Shown one piece after another: positions 17,951-26,860 of a stretch of DNA of 64,000 nt (positions are counted from its first letter, which is position 1; each line of letters starts with the position of its first letter). Under the pieces are notes generated by a model that was not told the origin of the DNA, searched no databases, and worked only from the letters and a program-made list of their open reading frames with translations. The translations under genes were made by a program, and so were the position numbers. Source of the stretch: Asaia bogorensis NBRC 16594 (GTDB lineage Bacteria > Pseudomonadota > Alphaproteobacteria > Acetobacterales > Acetobacteraceae); contig NZ_AP014690.1 of assembly GCF_001547995.1 (NCBI RefSeq), positions 2,902,501 through 2,966,500 of the forward strand, read 5' to 3'.

Positions 17951-19192
17951 ATGGCGCGCAAATCCCTGTTCCTCACCGCTCTGTTATGTCTGGCTGGCTG
18001 CGAGGCTCCCGCCACACCTGCCAAGACAGACACCCAGAGCGGCCTGCCACCTGTTATCCTGGTCTCAATCGACGGCTTCAGGCCCGATTATCTCCATCAT
18101 GGCGACACGCCGGTGCTGGACAGTCTGACGGATGAGGGGGTGTTCGCGCCCATGCGCCCTTCCTTCCCGTCCATCACCTTCCCCAATCACTATACGCTGG
18201 TCACTGGATTGCGCCCGGACCATCATGGCGTGGTTGGCAACACCATGACGGACCCGGATATCCCCGGCGAGACCTTCAGTGTAGGGCATCATACCGGCGT
18301 CGACGATCCACGATGGTGGAATAACGGCACACCGGCCTGGGTCACCGCCCAGATGCATGGTCTGATGAGTGCCTCTGTTTTCTGGCCGGGTTCGGATGTC
18401 CCCATTCTCAACACGCGCCCCGAAATCTGGTACCATTTCGACCATAAGATCACGCCGGCAGAGCGCGTCGGGACAGTCCTTTCATGGTTCGACCGCCCGG
18501 CTGAAAAGCGCCCGGCCTTGTCTTTGCTCTATTTCGACGGGGTCGATCATCACGGCCATGTGGATGGCCCCTTTGCGCCCGAAACCAGACAGGCCATTCA
18601 TGAAGTCGATGACGCGCTCGGAGTACTGATCGCTGGCCTGAAACAACGTCACGTCCAGGCCAATCTCATCATCGTTTCCGATCACGGCATGACGGCGCTC
18701 AGCCCCCAACGCGTCATTTCCCTTGCCGCTCTTGCGCCGGCACAGGCCATGAACGTAGTCACAGCAGGCCCTTATGCTGGCATCAATCCTGTTCCGGGGC
18801 ATGAACGCGAGCTTGCCCGCGCCCTGTCCGCGCCTCATGAGCACGTAACCTGCTGGCCCAAGGCCCAGATCCCGCCCCGGCTGCATTACGGCACCAATCC
18901 ACGCGTACCTGCCTGGCTCTGCCTGGCTGAAAATGGCTGGACGCTTGCCCGCGATGCCCATGATCACATCTCGAAAGGCGGGCACGGCTACGACAACCAG
19001 GCCCCGGACATGCTGGCCACTTTCATCGCAGCAGGCCCGGCCTTCGTTCCGCACAAGACCCTGCCTACCATCAACAATGTCGATGTCTATCCGCTGGTCA
19101 TGATGCTTCTTGGCCTGCTGCCCGAAAACAACGACGGTACGCTCACCCCCCTGCAGAGTGGCCTGCGGGACAGTTATCGCGCCATTCAATAA
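17951..19192 (+). CDS. NPP/alkaline-phosphatase-superfamily phosphodiesterase, lipoprotein
   Basis: A 413-residue ectonucleotide pyrophosphatase/phosphodiesterase-like enzyme. N-terminal lipobox LAGC (Cys about residue 15) predicts a lipoprotein. VSIDGFRPDYL holds the first metal-binding Asp; FPSITFPNHYTLVTGLRPDHHG holds the Thr nucleophile; FDGVDHHGH, VSDHGM and KGGHGYDN supply the other metal ligands. It should hydrolyse phosphodiester or pyrophosphate bonds outside the cytoplasm; substrate unknown. The start at 17951 gives a short, well-formed signal. It follows asmA by 75 bp and may be co-transcribed. Confidence 0.9.
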   Translation: MARKSLFLTALLCLAGCEAPATPAKTDTQSGLPPVILVSIDGFRPDYLHHGDTPVLDSLTDEGVFAPMRPSFPSITFPNHYTLVTGLRPDHHGVVGNTMTDPDIPGETFSVGHHTGVDDPRWWNNGTPAWVTAQMHGLMSASVFWPGSDVPILNTRPEIWYHFDHKITPAERVGTVLSWFDRPAEKRPALSLLYFDGVDHHGHVDGPFAPETRQAIHEVDDALGVLIAGLKQRHVQANLIIVSDHGMTALSPQRVISLAALAPAQAMNVVTAGPYAGINPVPGHERELARALSAPHEHVTCWPKAQIPPRLHYGTNPRVPAWLCLAENGWTLARDAHDHISKGGHGYDNQAPDMLATFIAAGPAFVPHKTLPTINNVDVYPLVMMLLGLLPENNDGTLTPLQSGLRDSYRAIQ

Positions 19193-19393
19193 CGCCGCCC
19201 ATCAAACCGCCCTGCTAGCGGGCTACCGGCCCGACGGTCTGCCTGTCTGAATGGCATCCCGGCCGTGAGATGAAACAGGAGGCGCCGGTTATGGTGCTGG
19301 AACAGGCGGGAGACGCCTCATACCCCTTGTCGTCACGCCCCCTGCCCACCTAGAAGAACGCGACGCCCCTTTCCTGCCCGGAGCCCGCCCTAC

Positions 19394-20752
19394 GTGTCTG
19401 CCTCTCCCTTTTCCTCCTGGCTGGAACGTCGCTTCAGTATCGGTCAGCGCGGCTCGACCATTCAGCGCGAAGTGCTGGCTGGTCTCACGACATTCGGTGC
19501 CATGGCCTATATCATGGCGGTCAACCCTGCCATCATGGCCAATGCCGGGCTCGCCCAGCATGACATGATCATGACCACCATTGCCGCAGCCATCTGCGGC
19601 ACGCTGCTCATGGCGCTGTTTGCCAATATGCCCATTGCGCTGGCCCCCGCCATGAGCAGCAACGCGATCTTTGCCCAGATCGTGGTCAGGCAGATGCATG
19701 TCGATGTGCGCACAGCGTTCACCATCGTGCTGCTCGGAGGCGTGGCCTTTACCGCGCTATCCGTCACGAAACTCCGGCATCGCATCATCCAGGCTTTTCC
19801 CGAACCGATCGTGCTCGGCATTCAGGTCGCTATCGGGATCTTCATTGCCCGTATCGGCATGGTGACAGGTGGCCTTGCTGTCCCGGCAGGCGATGGATTC
19901 CATTTTGGCGCCCTCAGCGACCCTTCAGTGCTGCTGACGCTGTTCGGCGTGTTTCTGGCCGGTGTCTTCATGGTAATGCGCGTCCCCGCCGGGATGCTCA
20001 TCACCATTCTGGCCGTCACACTTGTCAGCCTGTTCGTGCACAAGAACGGCCATCCTATGGCAAGCCTGCCAAGCCAGGTGGTCGAATGGCCGCATTATCC
20101 CACCCACCTGCTTTTCCCGTTCAACTTCGGAGATTTCTTCTCCCATCTCGAATTGCTGCTGCCCATCACGCTCTATTTTCTGATCAGCGATTTCTTCGAT
20201 GCGACAGGCACCATGTACAGTGTCGCCAACAGGGCACGCCTGACAAAACCTGATGGCACCACCCTGCTCGGGCGCGCCGCTTTTGCGGCTGACGGGTCTG
20301 CCAGCATCATCGGTTCAGCGCTCGGCACCAGCACGGTCTCGGCCTATGTGGAAAGCCTTGTGGGGGTCGAGGCTGGCGGTCGGACGGGGCTGACAGCGCT
20401 GGTCGTGGCGCTGCTTTTTGCTGCCTCTTCTGTGCTTTGGCCGCTCATCGTCATGATTCCCCCCGAGGCAACCGCACCGGTGCTCATCCTCGTCGGCCTC
20501 TCGATGCTTTCTGCTCTGGGGCAGGCCGCCAACCATTCGCAAGAGGCCTTGCTGACACCGGCCTTCATGCTGCTCATTGCCGTGCTCACCGGTAATTTCA
20601 TGATCAGCCTTGCGCTCGGGCTGCTGTTCTACTCCCTCATGCTCGTCGTCACGCGGCAGTTTGTCCGCCTCACCCCAATGGTGCTCGGGCTCGATGCCGT
20701 ATTCCTGTTCTATCTCATCCTGATCAGCCGAACGGGGCTCGGTCAGGGCTGA
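19394..20752 (+). CDS. AzgA-like NCS2 purine permease
   Basis: A 452-residue integral membrane transporter of the NCS2/AzgA branch (adenine, guanine, hypoxanthine uptake by proton symport). The N-terminal block REVLAGLTTFGAMAYIMAVNP and the AMSSNAIFA and SDFFDATGTMYSVANRA segments match the family; SASIIGSALGTSTVSAYVESLVGVEAGGRTGLTA is the signature region around the substrate site (two adjacent parts quoted from it). About 12-14 helices are visible. The start is a GTG with GGAG about 11 nt upstream. I see no purine riboswitch pattern in the 200 bp before it. Confidence 0.9.
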   Translation: MSASPFSSWLERRFSIGQRGSTIQREVLAGLTTFGAMAYIMAVNPAIMANAGLAQHDMIMTTIAAAICGTLLMALFANMPIALAPAMSSNAIFAQIVVRQMHVDVRTAFTIVLLGGVAFTALSVTKLRHRIIQAFPEPIVLGIQVAIGIFIARIGMVTGGLAVPAGDGFHFGALSDPSVLLTLFGVFLAGVFMVMRVPAGMLITILAVTLVSLFVHKNGHPMASLPSQVVEWPHYPTHLLFPFNFGDFFSHLELLLPITLYFLISDFFDATGTMYSVANRARLTKPDGTTLLGRAAFAADGSASIIGSALGTSTVSAYVESLVGVEAGGRTGLTALVVALLFAASSVLWPLIVMIPPEATAPVLILVGLSMLSALGQAANHSQEALLTPAFMLLIAVLTGNFMISLALGLLFYSLMLVVTRQFVRLTPMVLGLDAVFLFYLILISRTGLGQG

Positions 20753-20965
20753 ATAACCAGACCCGATAAGCCATTGGCCTTCAGCCATCACACAGCCCAT
20801 CCACAGGATGTGCTGTGTTTGCCTTGCCCTCGCCTCCCCGTCGCCACGGCAAACCGGCGCAGACTTGCGGATCGTCATCTTGTGATACCCCGTCAGCGCC
20901 AACCACTCCGCCTCGATAATCGTTGACTCAGTCAAGCAGGGCCCCATTGCCAGAGGCCCGCATGA

Positions 20966-22162
20966 ATGAAAGAGGCTGCCACAGTGTCTACCCTTCTCAA
21001 GGATCTTGCGTCGTTCAAGGATGAGTTCGTTGCCCTGAGGCATGATCTGCATACTCATCCCGAGCTCGGTTTTGATGAAAAACGCACCAGCGATATGGTC
21101 GCTGAAAAGCTCCAGTCATGGGGCTACACGATCGAACGCGGCTTTGCCGGTACCGGTCTTGTCGCCACGCTGCGCAATGGAACCAGCAACAAGGTTATCG
21201 GGCTGCGTGCCGAGATGGATGCGCTTCCCATTCTCGAAAAGACCGGTCTGCCCTGGCAGAGCGCCCAGTCAGGCGTTTCCCATATGTGCGGCCATGATGG
21301 CCACACCACGATGCTGCTTTGCGCCGCACGCTATCTTGCCGAGAAAAAGCCCTTCGATGGTATTCTGCATCTGATATTCCAGCCTGCCGAGGAACTCCTG
21401 TGTGGCGGAAGCCGCATGATCGATGACGGGCTGTTCAAGAAATACCCCTGCGATATCCTGTTTGCCCAGCACAACATGCCCGGCTTCCCCAGCGGTAATT
21501 TCTATTTCCACAAAAATGCGAGCATGGCGTCGTCGGATACCGTGCGCATCACGCTCAAGGGTACGGGCGGTCATGGTGCCTTCCCCCAGAAGTCACATGA
21601 TCCGGTCGTCGCTTCTGCCCAGCTGGTGCTGGCCCTGCAAAGCATCGTCTCGCGCAATGTCGATCCCTTTGCGCCTGCCGTGGTGACGATTGGTGCGCTC
21701 AATTCCGGCAGTGCGGCCAATGTCATCCCTGACAAGGCCGAGCTGCTTCTGAGCATCCGCACCATGACCGATGAAATCCGCCAGCTGGTTCTCAAACGCG
21801 TCAGCGACATTGCCACCAACACGGCAGCCGCCCATGACTGCGCGGCCGTGGTCGAGCATCTGAATGGCAGCCCTGTGCTGGTCAATGACGGCAAGGCCAT
21901 CGACTTTGCCCGCAGCACCGCCGCCGCGTTGTTCGGAGCAGATCATTGCCATGACAGCCCGCCCTTCATGGGGAGCGAGGATTTTGCCTTCATGCTGCAG
22001 GCGCATCCCAATGGCTGCTACTGGTTCATCGGCAATGGTACCGAGGGCTGCAACGGCACCCCGCTCCATAATGGCGGGTTCGATTTCAACGACGACAACA
22101 TCCTCCCCGGCGCAGCACTTTTCATCGGCCTCGTGGAACGTTATCTCGCTCCGGCCGCCTGA
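20966..22162 (+). CDS. M20-family amidohydrolase (hippurate hydrolase-like)
   Basis: A 398-residue zinc peptidase-family amidohydrolase that removes acyl groups from amino acids or indole conjugates. Motifs: RHDLHTHPELGF near the N-terminus, MCGHDGHTTMLL (first metal ligands), FQPAEELLCGGSRMIDDG (catalytic Glu) and MGSEDFAFML near the C-terminus. No signal peptide, so cytoplasmic. Two starts are equally plausible: ATG at 20966 and GTG at 20984, each with AGAGG at good distance. Substrate cannot be told from sequence. Confidence 0.9.
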   Translation: MKEAATVSTLLKDLASFKDEFVALRHDLHTHPELGFDEKRTSDMVAEKLQSWGYTIERGFAGTGLVATLRNGTSNKVIGLRAEMDALPILEKTGLPWQSAQSGVSHMCGHDGHTTMLLCAARYLAEKKPFDGILHLIFQPAEELLCGGSRMIDDGLFKKYPCDILFAQHNMPGFPSGNFYFHKNASMASSDTVRITLKGTGGHGAFPQKSHDPVVASAQLVLALQSIVSRNVDPFAPAVVTIGALNSGSAANVIPDKAELLLSIRTMTDEIRQLVLKRVSDIATNTAAAHDCAAVVEHLNGSPVLVNDGKAIDFARSTAAALFGADHCHDSPPFMGSEDFAFMLQAHPNGCYWFIGNGTEGCNGTPLHNGGFDFNDDNILPGAALFIGLVERYLAPAA

Positions 22163-22188
22163 GGCACAAAGCGAGATTTCTGCGGTTT

Positions 22189-23352
22189 TCAGAACGCCTG
22201 ACGATACAGCCCGATCATCTCATTCTCGGTGATCAGGACAGGGTTGTTCACGAGAACACGGGTCTGGGTTATCGCATCCGCTACCAGAGAGGGCAGCGAG
22301 TCCTCGGTGACCCCGACATCGCGCAGACGACGCGGCAGACCACTTTCGTCCATCAGATTTTCCATGAAGCGAATGAATGTCTCTGCCTTTTCGGCGGGCG
22401 TACCGCCCTGCGTCACGCCGAGATCATCGCCAAGTTCAGCGTAGAGCCCGGCCGCTTCACGCATGTTGAACCGGAGCACATGAGCAAGCATCAGTGCGTT
22501 GGACAAACCATGCGGCACATGGAAATACCCGCCAAGCGGATAAGCCATGCCGTGAACGAGACCAACCGGTGAATTGGAAAAGGCCTGCCCGGCCAGCATG
22601 GCGCCGAGCAACATCGCCTCGCGCGCAGGGCGATTCTCGGGTTCCCGGCATGCTGTAACCAGATTCCTGCCCAGCAAGCGCAGGGCCGATCGGGCGAGAT
22701 GGTCCGACACAGGATTCTTGCGTCGTTTGCCTGTATAGGCCTCTATGGCATGGACCATCGCATCCAGTCCGGTCGCCGCCGTCTGGAGAGGCGGTAGACC
22801 GCGTGTCAGTTCCGCATCGAGCAGCACATAATCGGCAAAAAGCTGCGAGGCGACCACACCGCTCTTTCTCGTTCCATCAAGGGTGATGACTGCCACGTTC
22901 GTCACCTCTGACCCCGTCCCGGAAGTGGTGGGCACCTGGACGAGAGGCAGCCGCCTGCCCTCGACACGATCCACACCGTACATGTCTGCAAGAGGCTGAT
23001 GCGTCGTGCCAAGCAGCACCGCCGCCATTTTGGCAACGTCGAGCGATGACCCGCCGCCCAACCCCAGCACCAGTTCCACTGCAGCCTCCCGACCGACGGC
23101 CACACATTCCAGCAATACGGCCTCGGGAGGATCAGCAACGACGCCATCAAACAGCGTGATCTTCAGACCGGCGGCAGACAGAGACGCGACAACAGGCTCC
23201 AGCAAGCCTGAACGGGCCAGACCGCGATCCGTCACCAGAAGCACAGAGGCCACAGAAAACCTGCCTTTGAGATCCTGCCCGAGGCCAGAGATCCCTCCCC
23301 ATTCCATCCTGATTGTCGGTACGGTTTGAAAGCAGAATGCAGGCATATTCAT
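22189..23352 (-). CDS. Iron-containing alcohol dehydrogenase
   Basis: A group III, NAD(P)-dependent alcohol dehydrogenase of 387 residues. GLGGGSSLDVAKMAA is the dinucleotide-binding loop, TTSGTGSEVTNVAVI follows, and metal ligands lie in LDAMVHAIEAYTGKR and GLVHGMAYPLGGYFHVPHG. Substrates in this family include butanol, 1,3-propanediol, lactaldehyde and others; none can be chosen here. The ATG at 23352 has GGGAGAG about 8 nt upstream. It converges on the amidohydrolase with 26 bp between stops. Its upstream region is an unusually long gene-free gap. Confidence 0.9.
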   Translation of the reverse strand: MNMPAFCFQTVPTIRMEWGGISGLGQDLKGRFSVASVLLVTDRGLARSGLLEPVVASLSAAGLKITLFDGVVADPPEAVLLECVAVGREAAVELVLGLGGGSSLDVAKMAAVLLGTTHQPLADMYGVDRVEGRRLPLVQVPTTSGTGSEVTNVAVITLDGTRKSGVVASQLFADYVLLDAELTRGLPPLQTAATGLDAMVHAIEAYTGKRRKNPVSDHLARSALRLLGRNLVTACREPENRPAREAMLLGAMLAGQAFSNSPVGLVHGMAYPLGGYFHVPHGLSNALMLAHVLRFNMREAAGLYAELGDDLGVTQGGTPAEKAETFIRFMENLMDESGLPRRLRDVGVTEDSLPSLVADAITQTRVLVNNPVLITENEMIGLYRQAF

Positions 23353-23947
23353 CAGGAATCTCTCCCTTTTTGAAAGCGGCCCTGAACTGTCCCGACTGTT
23401 CTGCATGACGAGCTTTACAGCCCTCCCGAGAAGCAATCGGCCTTACCCGACATACAGGGACATGACATTGCCCAACTTTCATCGGCATGTTCGGTCAAAG
23501 ACCCGGATGGCCTGTGACGTTACATCAGCCGTGGGGTAATCCGATCACGTCCAGAACGAACGCCGGATCATCCCTTCACGAGAGGACCGTGACACAGGTA
23601 ACAAACAAGGGGCCAGAAGAAACAGCCATATCTCATAGTTTTGTTATCTATAACATCCCCTCTCATAACGAGACCTGGTGGACGTCGAGAATGCAGCAAG
23701 TGAACCGAGAGACACCATCAGTGTGGCTTGCTAACGCTAGCGCGCAAGAAGCGCCTTCGAGCTTCCCCTAAGCAGCAGGAAGAGACGATACAGAGGCAGC
23801 GATACTTTGAGCGCTGTTTTCTGACCGACATTATCACATCCTGAATTTCTCCAAGATAAAGCGCGCCAATGAAACGGCACCAAAAAACCTGGAAAAAGAT
23901 ACCTTTACAAATCAGTGCCTATTTTCGGCCATAGTATTATCGTTCAT
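23353..23947. other. Gene-free, AT-richer upstream region of the Fe-dependent dehydrogenase gene
   Basis: About 600 bp without a convincing gene. The stretch is visibly richer in A and T than its flanks, notably 23600-23660 and 23830-23950. A plus-strand open frame of 94 codons (23487-23771) lacks a ribosome binding site and family resemblance. The region should hold the dehydrogenase promoter, but I can point to no specific box. Confidence 0.5.
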
Positions 23948-24001
23948 AAGGGTGGCGATACCGGGAGCGTGATGCAAAACTTCCCCGGTATCGCCACCCT
24001 T
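23948..24001. repeat. Perfect 18-bp inverted repeat with 18-nt loop
   Basis: AAGGGTGGCGATACCGGG (23948-23965) and its exact complement CCCGGTATCGCCACCCTT (23984-24001) flank 18 nt. The hairpin lies about 140 bp beyond the hpnG stop codon on the minus strand, so it could end the hopanoid transcript. There is no T-run on either side, which is unusual for an intrinsic terminator; it may instead be a mobile repeat or a protein-binding palindrome. Confidence 0.8.
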
Positions 24002-24143
24002 AACGTTTGTTTCCAATTATTTCACACTCGGAAACTATACAATTATTTACTGTGTGGACGGATCCCATACCTTGGGCCCTGATAACTCATAGCGAGTGAT
24101 CCAATGTTCCATGCAGATCGCACTGTCTGGCGACGAGATCTGC

Positions 24144-24773
24144 TCAGGACAGGCCGGATAGAAATCCTGCCATGGCCCGCCGCGCTTTGGCCGCATCACG
24201 TCCAAGCGCCATCAAGGCCGGTATCTGCCCGGGCTGTCGGCCCAGACTGGCAAGCAGTCGCAAGGGAGAGATACGCCCTTTATCAAGCACATCCAGCGCT
24301 GCAGGCGGCAGATCACGCCGGGAGTCATCGCAGATCACGCGCAGCACGGCAAAAGGCAAGCCGGTGCGCGCCACGAGGCCACTCTCCATGTCGACAGCCA
24401 GGCAGCCTGTCTGGGCATGGTAGCTGTTTTTCTCGGTCGCCATCGCAACAATCGTGTCGCTGTGCAGGATACCGCCATGCAGCACCCCGTCTCGCCCTAC
24501 GCCAAATTGCCGTGAAAGCCCGGAATCGGTCTTGAGGCGCTGCCCGTCGACCATCACCCATTGCGGGATGATAATCGCTCCCGGCATCAGATCGGGCGCC
24601 AAACCCGCCGCGCAACCGAAAGATAGCAGTTCCGTCGCCCCTGCGGCCAGCAGCCGCTCGATCCCGCGCAGAGCGCCGTCACGCGTTGCCCCGCTGAGCG
24701 CAACGGGTGACTGCGGCACATGGGGCCTGATCAGGCGTGCTTCAGCCTCCAGCCCGGCCAACACACCCAGCAT
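24144..24773 (-). CDS. hpnG: Hopanoid-associated phosphorylase/nucleosidase HpnG
   Basis: HpnG removes adenine from adenosylhopane to give ribosylhopane, an early step in side-chain building of extended hopanoids. The 209-residue product belongs to the nucleoside phosphorylase fold: an N-terminal GVLAGLEAEARLI, LLSFGCAAGLAP, then CLAVDMESGLVA (the MES motif that contacts the ribose) and LRVICDDSRRDLPP with the catalytic Asp. It starts 1 nt after the shc stop and ends the minus-strand hpnD-E-F-G run. Its usual partner hpnH is absent on this side. Confidence 0.93.
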   Translation of the reverse strand: MLGVLAGLEAEARLIRPHVPQSPVALSGATRDGALRGIERLLAAGATELLSFGCAAGLAPDLMPGAIIIPQWVMVDGQRLKTDSGLSRQFGVGRDGVLHGGILHSDTIVAMATEKNSYHAQTGCLAVDMESGLVARTGLPFAVLRVICDDSRRDLPPAALDVLDKGRISPLRLLASLGRQPGQIPALMALGRDAAKARRAMAGFLSGLS

Positions 24774-24774
24774 T

Positions 24775-26757
24775 TCAGAAACCGTGCTCGACGCGGCCTG
24801 AATTGCTCAGACCGAGATTACGGAAACGCGAAAGCGCCATGAGCGGGAAGAACTGCTTGTACCCGTGGTAACGCAGATAGAACACCTTGGGGAAACCAAC
24901 CGCATTATAGGGCTGCTCTTCCCACTCACCCTGACCGTTCTGCTGGGCAACAAGATAGGAAATCCCGCGCTTTACCGCCGGTGTCTCACGACGTCCGACG
25001 GCCATGAGCCCCAGAATGGCCCAGGCTGTCTGGGTCGGCAGGCTCTTGTCATACTCTCCCGGTGTCGCACCCTCGTATGAGGCGCAATCCTCACCCCAGC
25101 CGCCATCCTCACGCTGCACGCTCTCAAGCCACGCTACAGCACGTTCGACCGCAGGGTCGTCATGCGGCACGCCTGCAATATTGAACGCACACAGGGTCGA
25201 CCATGTGCCGTAGATGTAATTCGTGCCCCAGCGGCCAAACCAGCAACCCTCCGGTTCCTGCTCGCGACGCAGATAGGCCAGACCCCGCTCGATCACGGGC
25301 CGGTCTTCCGGGAAACCCAGTTCACAGAGGAATGAAACGCATCGTGCCGAGACATCCGCTGTCGGGGGGTCGAGCAGAGCCCCGTGATCGGCGAAGGGAA
25401 TATGGTTGAGCGCATCGAGATCATTGTCGATATCGAATGCACCCCATCCCCCATTGGTGCTCTGCATACCCACGATCCACTCGCGGGCGCGTGCGATGGC
25501 CTCCTGGTTTCCCTCGGGGTCCTCGCGGTTCAGCAGCATGCCGACAACGGCTGTGTCATCCACATCGGGATAATAGTCGTTTTCGTACTGAAACGCCCAG
25601 CCGCCGGGGCGCACATCCGGGCAGTTGATGGCCCAGTCACCCTTGACGTTCAGAATCTGGCGCTTGCGAAGCCAGTCCATGCTGCGCCTGAGCGCTTCAC
25701 GCGTTTCCTTGGGGCGTGTCGCATCGGGACCTGATGATGCTTCGGCCAGCGCAAGACCCGAAAGCCCTGTATCCCACACAGGAGAGACGCAGGGCTGGCA
25801 ATAGGTCTCATCACCATTACTGACCAGCAATTCCTGGATACCCTTCCAGGCCAGTTCCACGCGCGGATCGTTATCGGGCACGCCCATGCCGCGATACATC
25901 ATCACCACATTGGCCATGGCCGGGTAGATCGCGCCCAGACCACCCTCACCGAGGCGGGGCTCGATAAAGTCGAGTGCAACCTTGATGGCCTTCTTGCGCA
26001 AGGCCGCAGGAAAACGGGGCTCGATCGGTCGAAGCATGGTGTCCACTTTCTTGAACACATGCCCCCAGATCGAGCGGTAAGGCCCACGGATCCAGTCCTT
26101 CACCTCTTCGGGCGGGGTGATGAAAAGCTCCTGGATGTGGATATTGCGCGGGTTGATCGCACGCGGCTCGAGCGTGCGCAGAACGAGCATGGGCGCCACC
26201 ACGCTGCGTGACCAGTACGACATGTTCCACATCGAGAAGAGTGCCGCCTTGGGCATCAGCATCAGCTCGACCGGCATGACCGGCGTGGCGCGCCAGGGCA
26301 CTTCACCGAACAGCGCCATCTGGATACGGGTAAACACGTTGGCGCGCGCAGCGCCTCCCCGGTCGAGAATGGCTTCGCGGGCGCGCGTCATGTGCGGCGC
26401 CTCGATATCATCACCAACCGCCTTTAGGGCAAAATAGGCTTTCACGGAAGCAGAGAGGTCAAATCCGCCATCGTGATAAAGCGCCCAGCCACCATGTGAG
26501 CCCTGGGTGCGCCGTAGATAATTGCCGATACGGGCCTGCTTCACATCATCGATACGATCGAGATAATGCTCGAGCAGCACATATTCAGCCGGGATTGTGG
26601 CATCGGCTTCCAGCTCGAACACCCAGTGGCCATCATCATTCTGCCGGTTCGACAGGGCGGCATGGGCTGAATCGATAGCCTGACGCACCTGGCCCATATC
26701 CGCCTCGGCCGGAATTTCGGCTTCGTGACGCTCCAGAACGTCGGAATAGATCAACAT
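24775..26757 (-). CDS. shc: Squalene-hopene cyclase
   Basis: Cyclises squalene to hopene and diplopterol at the inner face of the membrane. The 660-residue product is complete. The protonating DxDD motif reads DVDDTAV (about residues 395-400), and QW repeats such as QSTNGGWGAFD, QEPEGCWFGRWG and QREDGGWGEDC run through the C-terminal half. The C-terminal YLRYHGYKQFFPLMALSRF is typical. The ATG at 26757 gives MLIYSDVLERH; longer in-frame readings back to 27126 overlap hpnE. It is 103 bp after hpnE and directly followed by hpnG. Confidence 0.97.
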   Translation of the reverse strand: MLIYSDVLERHEAEIPAEADMGQVRQAIDSAHAALSNRQNDDGHWVFELEADATIPAEYVLLEHYLDRIDDVKQARIGNYLRRTQGSHGGWALYHDGGFDLSASVKAYFALKAVGDDIEAPHMTRAREAILDRGGAARANVFTRIQMALFGEVPWRATPVMPVELMLMPKAALFSMWNMSYWSRSVVAPMLVLRTLEPRAINPRNIHIQELFITPPEEVKDWIRGPYRSIWGHVFKKVDTMLRPIEPRFPAALRKKAIKVALDFIEPRLGEGGLGAIYPAMANVVMMYRGMGVPDNDPRVELAWKGIQELLVSNGDETYCQPCVSPVWDTGLSGLALAEASSGPDATRPKETREALRRSMDWLRKRQILNVKGDWAINCPDVRPGGWAFQYENDYYPDVDDTAVVGMLLNREDPEGNQEAIARAREWIVGMQSTNGGWGAFDIDNDLDALNHIPFADHGALLDPPTADVSARCVSFLCELGFPEDRPVIERGLAYLRREQEPEGCWFGRWGTNYIYGTWSTLCAFNIAGVPHDDPAVERAVAWLESVQREDGGWGEDCASYEGATPGEYDKSLPTQTAWAILGLMAVGRRETPAVKRGISYLVAQQNGQGEWEEQPYNAVGFPKVFYLRYHGYKQFFPLMALSRFRNLGLSNSGRVEHGF

Positions 26758-26860
26758 TGTCCGCCCTTGTCCTTTTCCCAGCTTGAATGTGTCGTTGATA
26801 TGACAGATGCCCGTATCACAGTTTTCCGCGCAACAGACAGCATTGTCTGCATACAGGTTA

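Noticed and set aside
19193-19393. Purine riboswitch before the AzgA-like permease
   Set aside because: No paired loop motif of a purine aptamer could be recognised in the 200-bp leader.
23487-23771. 94-codon open frame in the gap upstream of the alcohol dehydrogenase
   Set aside because: No ribosome binding site, no family resemblance and a composition unlike nearby genes.
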